Positions 6,284 through 9,904 of a stretch of 9,904 nt of DNA are shown piece by piece (the stretch's first letter is position 1; each line of letters starts with the position of its first letter). Made by a program: the position numbers and the translations under genes. The DNA is from Candidatus Melainabacteria bacterium (GTDB lineage: Bacteria; Cyanobacteriota; Vampirovibrionia; 2-02-FULL-35-15): contig JAHFBD010000068.1 of the NCBI GenBank assembly GCA_023250175.1, positions 1-9,904 on the forward strand, in the 5' to 3' direction. The notes beneath the pieces were generated by a model. It was given only the letters and a program-made list of their open reading frames with translations, searched no databases and was not told the DNA's origin.

Positions 6284-7612
6284 CTAATTTTCATTATCAT
6301 CAGTAAGACTAAGCATTAATTGTTGAACAATCATTGCTTTAGGTGGTACTGGCTGTAAGATTAAATAAGCTTTCTCTCTTGCTACCTTTGCAACCAATGG
6401 GCGTTTTGGATTGACAATATCTTTTGTAGAAAGTTGAATTGTCATTGATGAAAAAGAAAATGGATCAAAAAACTTACTTGGGTTTACTTTAGGATATCCT
6501 GCTTTTCTCTTATTTAATTTGTCTGGTGTACATGCTCCACCTGGCACAACCATTCCACCTTCAACAAAGGTACAGTAAGGACCAAGACAACCTCCTCCTT
6601 GAGCTACAAAAAAGCCAGTTCCATTTGATAATTGCCATGGCATAGTAGCAGAGACAAGAACATGTTCTACTGCAGTTAAAGCAGCATTGTTAACTTGTTT
6701 TTCCAAGGTAACTTCTAAGTTTGAAAGAACAACTTGCTTACTTCCCATAGAAGGAGGTGTCTCAGTAAAATTTACCTCTGTTGGCAAAATTGCAGTTACA
6801 TAGATTTTAGTTTCATCTGAAGTATTTGTAAGTTTAAGATCAAAGGTGCCTTTTGCTGATTTTTTATTTTTTGGTATAGCTAAAGTAAATGCATTTATTT
6901 CTGCTTTTGATGTTAGAAATCTATCATCCACTCTTGAACTCATTACAGAATTTGCTGAAGTTAAAGAATCAAAAATACTATTGTAAGTAGAATCTTGATT
7001 AAATGGTGAAGCATTGATTCCAATAAAATTACTTTCACAGTTTTTATTATTTGGTGCATTTGACAAAAGGCTTACTAATTCATCTGGTAATTGCGCTCCA
7101 ATTATTGTTAAAGAATTAGGATCTAGTGTCCCCAACGGTTCTACAATAGTAGCTGTAGAACCAGAGCTAGAGCTTGAGGAAGGTGCTGGTGGGAGAGCCG
7201 AGGGTATAGTAGGAAGTCTGGCAATAATATCAAAAATACAAGCCCCTCCTTGAGGAGTAATCAATAAACCATAAGTACCACCATTGGGTTTACTACTAAA
7301 ATCCAGAGTAATAGTACCATTTCCACTAACTCTAACAGCAGGAGCAACATCACCAAAATCAGCTGCTGGTGAAACATTACAAGGATTTCCTAAGAAATTT
7401 AAAAACTCTACATCGATCATGTTTACGGTTGAAAATGTATCTTTAAACTGAGTATTAGATATAGATGAAAAAGGTAAAAATCCTGGATTTGATATAGTCA
7501 AGTTTTGTTTTGTATTAAATTCAATTGTTTGAGCATATGCTAAATGATTAAGTTCATTAATAAAAGCGGCTAAAATCAATACTGTACTTAGAAGAATCAA
7601 TTGCTTTTTCAT
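6284..7612 (-). CDS. Secreted hypothetical protein with six cysteines
   Basis: The product has 442 residues. MKKQ followed by a hydrophobic stretch (5-19) and ending LAYAQ is a Sec signal peptide with likely cleavage after Ala27. The mature protein looks beta-rich with many Thr, Ser, Asn and Pro. A low-complexity linker (PPAPSSSSSSGS, 141-152) divides an N-terminal part of about 110 residues from a larger C-terminal part. Cysteines at 78, 125, 192, 342, 347 and 361 suggest up to three disulfides; the last three flank Gly-rich segments (AQGGGCLGPYC, VVPGGAC). No known domain, sortase, lipobox or membrane anchor is visible. AAGGAG (7626-7631) lies 13 bases before the ATG, rather far. It diverges from the metalloprotease gene. 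A surface, matrix or partner protein is possible, but the function is unknown. Confidence 0.85.
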   Translation of the reverse strand: MKKQLILLSTVLILAAFINELNHLAYAQTIEFNTKQNLTISNPGFLPFSSISNTQFKDTFSTVNMIDVEFLNFLGNPCNVSPAADFGDVAPAVRVSGNGTITLDFSSKPNGGTYGLLITPQGGACIFDIIARLPTIPSALPPAPSSSSSSGSTATIVEPLGTLDPNSLTIIGAQLPDELVSLLSNAPNNKNCESNFIGINASPFNQDSTYNSIFDSLTSANSVMSSRVDDRFLTSKAEINAFTLAIPKNKKSAKGTFDLKLTNTSDETKIYVTAILPTEVNFTETPPSMGSKQVVLSNLEVTLEKQVNNAALTAVEHVLVSATMPWQLSNGTGFFVAQGGGCLGPYCTFVEGGMVVPGGACTPDKLNKRKAGYPKVNPSKFFDPFSFSSMTIQLSTKDIVNPKRPLVAKVAREKAYLILQPVPPKAMIVQQLMLSLTDDNEN

Positions 7613-7701
7613 AATTTTATAGAATCTCCTTGTTAATCTCTTTTTATTATTTAAGTCTATTACCCTGTACTTAATTTAACTAAATTTTTTCCTCTTTTGT
7701 T

Positions 7702-7823
7702 GTTTCTATCTACCGCTCATTTCGCACTAATGCTCAACTCGCTTTTCAGTTCCGACGCTTTTTGGTGAATAAATCACACAAAAAGCTTACTTATAGTCTT
7801 ATACATTATAGCTAGGCAGTAAC
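7702..7823. mobile_element. Miniature inverted-repeat element (MITE-like), copy 2
   Basis: This 122-bp relative of 439-562 lies in the same orientation. It is flanked by a perfect 8-bp direct repeat, CTTTTGTT, at 7694-7701 and 7824-7831, which marks a target-site duplication. The element starts GTTTCTATCTA and ends TAGGCAGTAAC, whose complement GTTACTGCCTA is an imperfect match to the start. The central hairpin is better preserved here: GCTTTTTG and GTGA pair with TCAC and CAAAAAGC, one A bulged, ATAAA loop. The perfect flanking repeat suggests this insertion is younger than copy 1. A TATAAT lies near the right end reading leftward (7805-7810) and could supply a -10 box toward the secreted-protein gene, but no good -35 is visible. 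Confidence 0.8.
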
Positions 7824-8033
7824 CTTTTGTTCTTAACATTATTGTTTTTTAATTCTAAAGACGTAAATTGTATCCTTATTTGATTTTTTACTATTCTTAT
7901 GTTATTGAAAATCTAGTGTAAGAAATATTAAAATTATTCATTACAATTAGAGACAAACACGCCTAATAATACTGCTTACACAATTCTTACCAAACGATTC
8001 AGTATATTTACATTCATTTGAAAATTTGGTTTT

Positions 8034-8060
8034 TATAATTACAAACAATACTTTGTAATT
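8034..8060 (+). promoter_or_regulatory. TATAAT overlapping an operator-like palindrome
   Basis: AATTACAAA (8037-8045) and TTTGTAATT (8052-8060) are perfect 9-bp inverted arms with a 6-base centre. TATAAT (8034-8039) overlaps the left arm, so a bound repressor would cover the presumed transcription start. The metalloprotease ATG is 57 bases beyond the palindrome. No convincing -35 box stands at normal spacing. The same sequence could instead form an AT-rich hairpin followed by T residues. Confidence 0.35.
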
Positions 8061-8104
8061 TTTAATTTGGGAAATTAGTTTAAAGCTGTAAAGGCTTTGT
8101 ATGT

Positions 8105-8110
8105 GGAGGA
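8105..8110 (+). promoter_or_regulatory. Strong ribosome binding site of the metalloprotease
   Basis: GGAGGA lies six bases before the ATG at 8117 and is the strongest Shine-Dalgarno site in the window. It fixes the start of the metalloprotease gene. Confidence 0.85.
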
Positions 8111-8116
8111 TATCAT

Positions 8117-9487
8117 ATGAGGATTGAAAATATTGCAAAAACATTATTATTACCGGTAGTACTATTACCACTACAAGTTAAAGGAAATAGTGAGGGTGAC
8201 TCTAATAAAACTCCCAGCATCATTTCTTCAAGTAACCTCAAAGAACCACAAAAACCCACAAACATTAATTCAGTAGCATTAGCAAGAATAATCAAATCTA
8301 CAAACGTTAATTATTCTATTACAGAAGTTATAACAGATCCCGAAAAAATAGATCGAGATAAATATGATGCTTACTATAAAGTAGATACAAAAAATAAGGG
8401 GAATTTTTATATTGTTCAATCTTCTGAAGGAAGAACAAGCGCATTATTTTACTGTGCATATAAAGAAGAGGAAAAAAAAGATGGTTTAGTTTTTCCTGAG
8501 CCAGAAGACTCAAATACTCCTGTTGCTGTAGTAAGCGCTAAAGCTAGTGGTTTAGATGGTGTGTTTGAAATCTATGATAAAAATGGTGCTTACAAAGTAA
8601 AGTATAAATTTTCTCCAATACTTTATACTCCAGATCATTCACAAGTAAACTCTAAATATCTATTTAACATGGAAAAAATCCTTAGAAGTTTTCCTGAACG
8701 CTTAGTTGCAGAATTCAACTCTCGTGGTATTCGTGTACTAATTGCAAAGGATGTCCAGGATTCATATTATGCTTATTATCCATCCTGGAAGTTTCATGAT
8801 GACACTCATCCTCCAGATCCAAATCTACCAATCTTAGAAAAAACTGAAAATGGCTGGAAAGATAACAGACGCTATGCAAACATTGGTGGCTTATATATTG
8901 ATAACACAGCAATTATGCCTCAACAATGGATAAAATATGGTACTTCAGATGAAATAATTGATCGCTCTGACAAATTTGTGGCTACAAAAGGAACTGTTTT
9001 TCATGAACTAGGACATGCCTTGGACTATATAAACTCTTCACCATTTTCTGATACTGAGAGTTATAAAACTGCATATTCTAAAGATGTGAAAAACATTGCA
9101 GAAGATAAGCAAGAAGCTGTTGCTTACTTTTTAATGGCAAGACGAGAGGCTTTTGCAGAACTTTCAGCAGCTCTTATGGGTGGTTTATCTAAAAATAGGG
9201 CAGCTTTAATGCTTAGTACATTTCCACAAGCAGCTGAAAACATAAGAAAAAGAGTCTTGCCTAAATTTGGTGTTGAAATTTCTATTGATGACATTAGAAA
9301 AGATATTTACCCAGATTACTTATCTGGCAAAGCTAAAACAGCTTCTCTTGAAGAAACAAGGGAGCTATTTGGAATGTTTACTCATAATGAAAGCTTTGAA
9401 GATTTAGGAGAGGTAATTTTGCTTAAAAACAAATCTTTTGTTAGACAAGATACTGATAAACAAAAGACTCCCGCAAATAAGATATAA
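8117..9487 (+). CDS. Exported zinc metalloprotease, lethal-factor (M34/ATLF)-like
   Basis: The product has 456 residues. A hydrophobic run (about 9-21, LLLPVVLLPL) after a weakly basic start suggests a signal peptide; a polar, Ser/Pro/Lys-rich stretch follows to about 50. Residues about 60-170 are mixed strand and charged, with no family I recognise. The catalytic core spans about 190-380. FHELGHALD gives the HExxH zinc helix (His296, Glu297, His300). AYFLMARREAFAELSAAL supplies Tyr337, Glu344 and Glu348. The seven-residue Tyr-to-Glu and four-residue Glu-to-Glu spacings match those recalled for the anthrax lethal factor site (Tyr728, Glu735, Glu739). The following STFPQAAENIRKRV also fits that fold's end. 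About 75 further residues follow with no recognised domain. Protease activity is likely; the substrate is unknown. The gene diverges from a secreted cysteine protein, and its stop is one base from the converging PAP2 gene. Confidence 0.85.
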   Translation: MRIENIAKTLLLPVVLLPLQVKGNSEGDSNKTPSIISSSNLKEPQKPTNINSVALARIIKSTNVNYSITEVITDPEKIDRDKYDAYYKVDTKNKGNFYIVQSSEGRTSALFYCAYKEEEKKDGLVFPEPEDSNTPVAVVSAKASGLDGVFEIYDKNGAYKVKYKFSPILYTPDHSQVNSKYLFNMEKILRSFPERLVAEFNSRGIRVLIAKDVQDSYYAYYPSWKFHDDTHPPDPNLPILEKTENGWKDNRRYANIGGLYIDNTAIMPQQWIKYGTSDEIIDRSDKFVATKGTVFHELGHALDYINSSPFSDTESYKTAYSKDVKNIAEDKQEAVAYFLMARREAFAELSAALMGGLSKNRAALMLSTFPQAAENIRKRVLPKFGVEISIDDIRKDIYPDYLSGKAKTASLEETRELFGMFTHNESFEDLGEVILLKNKSFVRQDTDKQKTPANKI

Positions 9488-9488
9488 A

Positions 9489-9904
9489 CTAATTACCAAA
9501 CATTGACTTTAGCCACAAAGGAAGTTTTCTAATTAGAATAAATTTGTCTGAAATTATATAAGCTAAATAAAACCCAAGGACTCCAAATCCATATGGAAAA
9601 CGGGTTTCTAGACTTAAGAGGAGATCACTGAGCCTAGTAAAGAAGTTAACTCTGTTTATAAAAAATGTCGAGAGCAATGCAATAAGAAATCCTATAAACA
9701 TATCAGAAAAATAGTGCAGTCCAAAATACAATCGTGGCAATATCCCAGCAAAAATTACAAATAAAATTGAGAGCACTCCCAGCCTTTTTTTCCAAGAAAA
9801 AACACCTAATGCCATAGCAGATAAAAGCGCAACCGTATCACTTGGAAATGAACCATGTTTAGAATTTCTTGCCCAGCCATCACGCCATAATTCAACTGTG
9901 TTAT
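9489..9904 (-). CDS. PAP2-family membrane phosphatase, C-terminal part (5' end outside window)
   Basis: The frame is open to the window edge; the internal ATG at 9815 is not the true start, because conserved sequence precedes it. The 137 visible residues include HGSFPSDTVALLSAMALG, the second PAP2 phosphatase motif region, and PRLYFGLHYFSDMFIG, the third motif with its Arg, nucleophilic His and Asp (R-x5-H-x3-D). Hydrophobic segments before, around and after motif three, plus a last one (YGFGVLGFYLAYIIS), indicate a polytopic inner-membrane protein that would remove phosphate from lipid phosphates or polyprenyl pyrophosphates. Motif two reads PSDT rather than PSGH or PSDH, so the general-acid histidine is missing. 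The first motif lies outside the window. The gene converges on the metalloprotease gene with a one-base gap. Confidence 0.85.
   Translation of the reverse strand, partial: NTVELWRDGWARNSKHGSFPSDTVALLSAMALGVFSWKKRLGVLSILFVIFAGILPRLYFGLHYFSDMFIGFLIALLSTFFINRVNFFTRLSDLLLSLETRFPYGFGVLGFYLAYIISDKFILIRKLPLWLKSMFGN

Larger units (their letters stand above)
7613..8116. other. Divergent intergenic region, right
   Basis: About 500 bp without a gene lies between the leftward secreted-protein gene and the rightward metalloprotease gene. It holds copy 2 of the miniature element (7702-7823) with a perfect 8-bp target duplication, an operator-like palindrome overlapping a TATAAT (8034-8060), and the metalloprotease ribosome site. 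From 7832 to about 8030 I see only AT-rich DNA. Short open frames there on the minus strand look like chance. Confidence 0.7.

Noticed and set aside
7014..7253. Plus-strand frame of 79 codons opposite the six-cysteine secreted protein
   Set aside because: Its Glu/Gly-rich composition is the shadow of the Ser/Pro linker on the other strand, and it has no start signals.
8018..8039. TTGAAA plus TATAAT as a complete promoter
   Set aside because: Only 10 bases separate the two boxes, too short for a sigma-70-type promoter; only the TATAAT was kept as a candidate.
7947..8513. Minus-strand frames over the metalloprotease promoter and 5' end
   Set aside because: Low-complexity sequence without ribosome sites, running against a gene with a strong Shine-Dalgarno site and signal peptide.
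9489..9815. Treating ATG 9815 as the start of the PAP2 gene
   Set aside because: The frame stays open to the window edge, and the conserved SFPSD motif lies upstream of that ATG.

Overview
The window is AT-rich bacterial DNA using the standard genetic code (TAA, TAG and TGA all serve as stops). It holds eight protein genes, two of them cut by the window ends. The taxon cannot be fixed from this sequence. A free-living or host-associated bacterium with respiratory amino-acid catabolism is implied by a fused proline dehydrogenase/glutamate-semialdehyde dehydrogenase. Several secreted proteins with Sec-type signal peptides are present. Some starts have clear Shine-Dalgarno sites (aldo/keto reductase, metalloprotease) and others have none. 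An uncultured lineage such as non-photosynthetic Cyanobacteriota is possible, but this is a weak guess.

Layout. The left edge is the 5' end of a leftward gene for a secreted Gly/Pro-rich protein built on identical 48-bp tandem repeats. A roughly 540-bp divergent intergenic region follows; it carries a 124-bp miniature mobile element. Next, rightward, come a tandem CBS-domain protein and a small unknown protein. The unknown gene overlaps tail to tail with a leftward aldo/keto reductase. A 44-bp divergent promoter region separates the reductase from a rightward EVE-domain gene and a 1002-codon putA-type gene, which form a likely two-gene operon. After putA come a weak hairpin with a T tract and an 89-bp palindromic repeat. 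Then comes a leftward gene for a secreted unknown protein with six cysteines. A second roughly 500-bp divergent region carries a second copy of the miniature element. To its right is a predicted exported zinc metalloprotease whose metal-site pattern matches the anthrax lethal factor (M34/ATLF-like) family. The right edge is the 3' part of a leftward PAP2-family membrane phosphatase.

Main points of interest. (1) The two roughly 122-bp elements at 439-562 and 7702-7823 each have flanking 8-bp direct repeats (one perfect, one 7 of 8) and imperfect terminal inverted repeats, so they look like a MITE that has moved. (2) The metalloprotease has HELGH plus Tyr337 and Glu344 at the spacing of the lethal-factor zinc site, and it is divergent from a secreted cysteine-containing protein of unknown role. 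(3) The PAP2 protein has PSDT where PSGH/PSDH is expected, so it lacks a normally catalytic histidine. (4) Short AT-rich hairpins of similar sequence (AATAAG...CTTATT) follow two genes; one of them covers the only candidate ribosome site of the small unknown gene. The genes do not form one obvious pathway. Proline catabolism is the only complete metabolic function visible, and the secreted proteins suggest an accessory, surface- or environment-facing region on both flanks.
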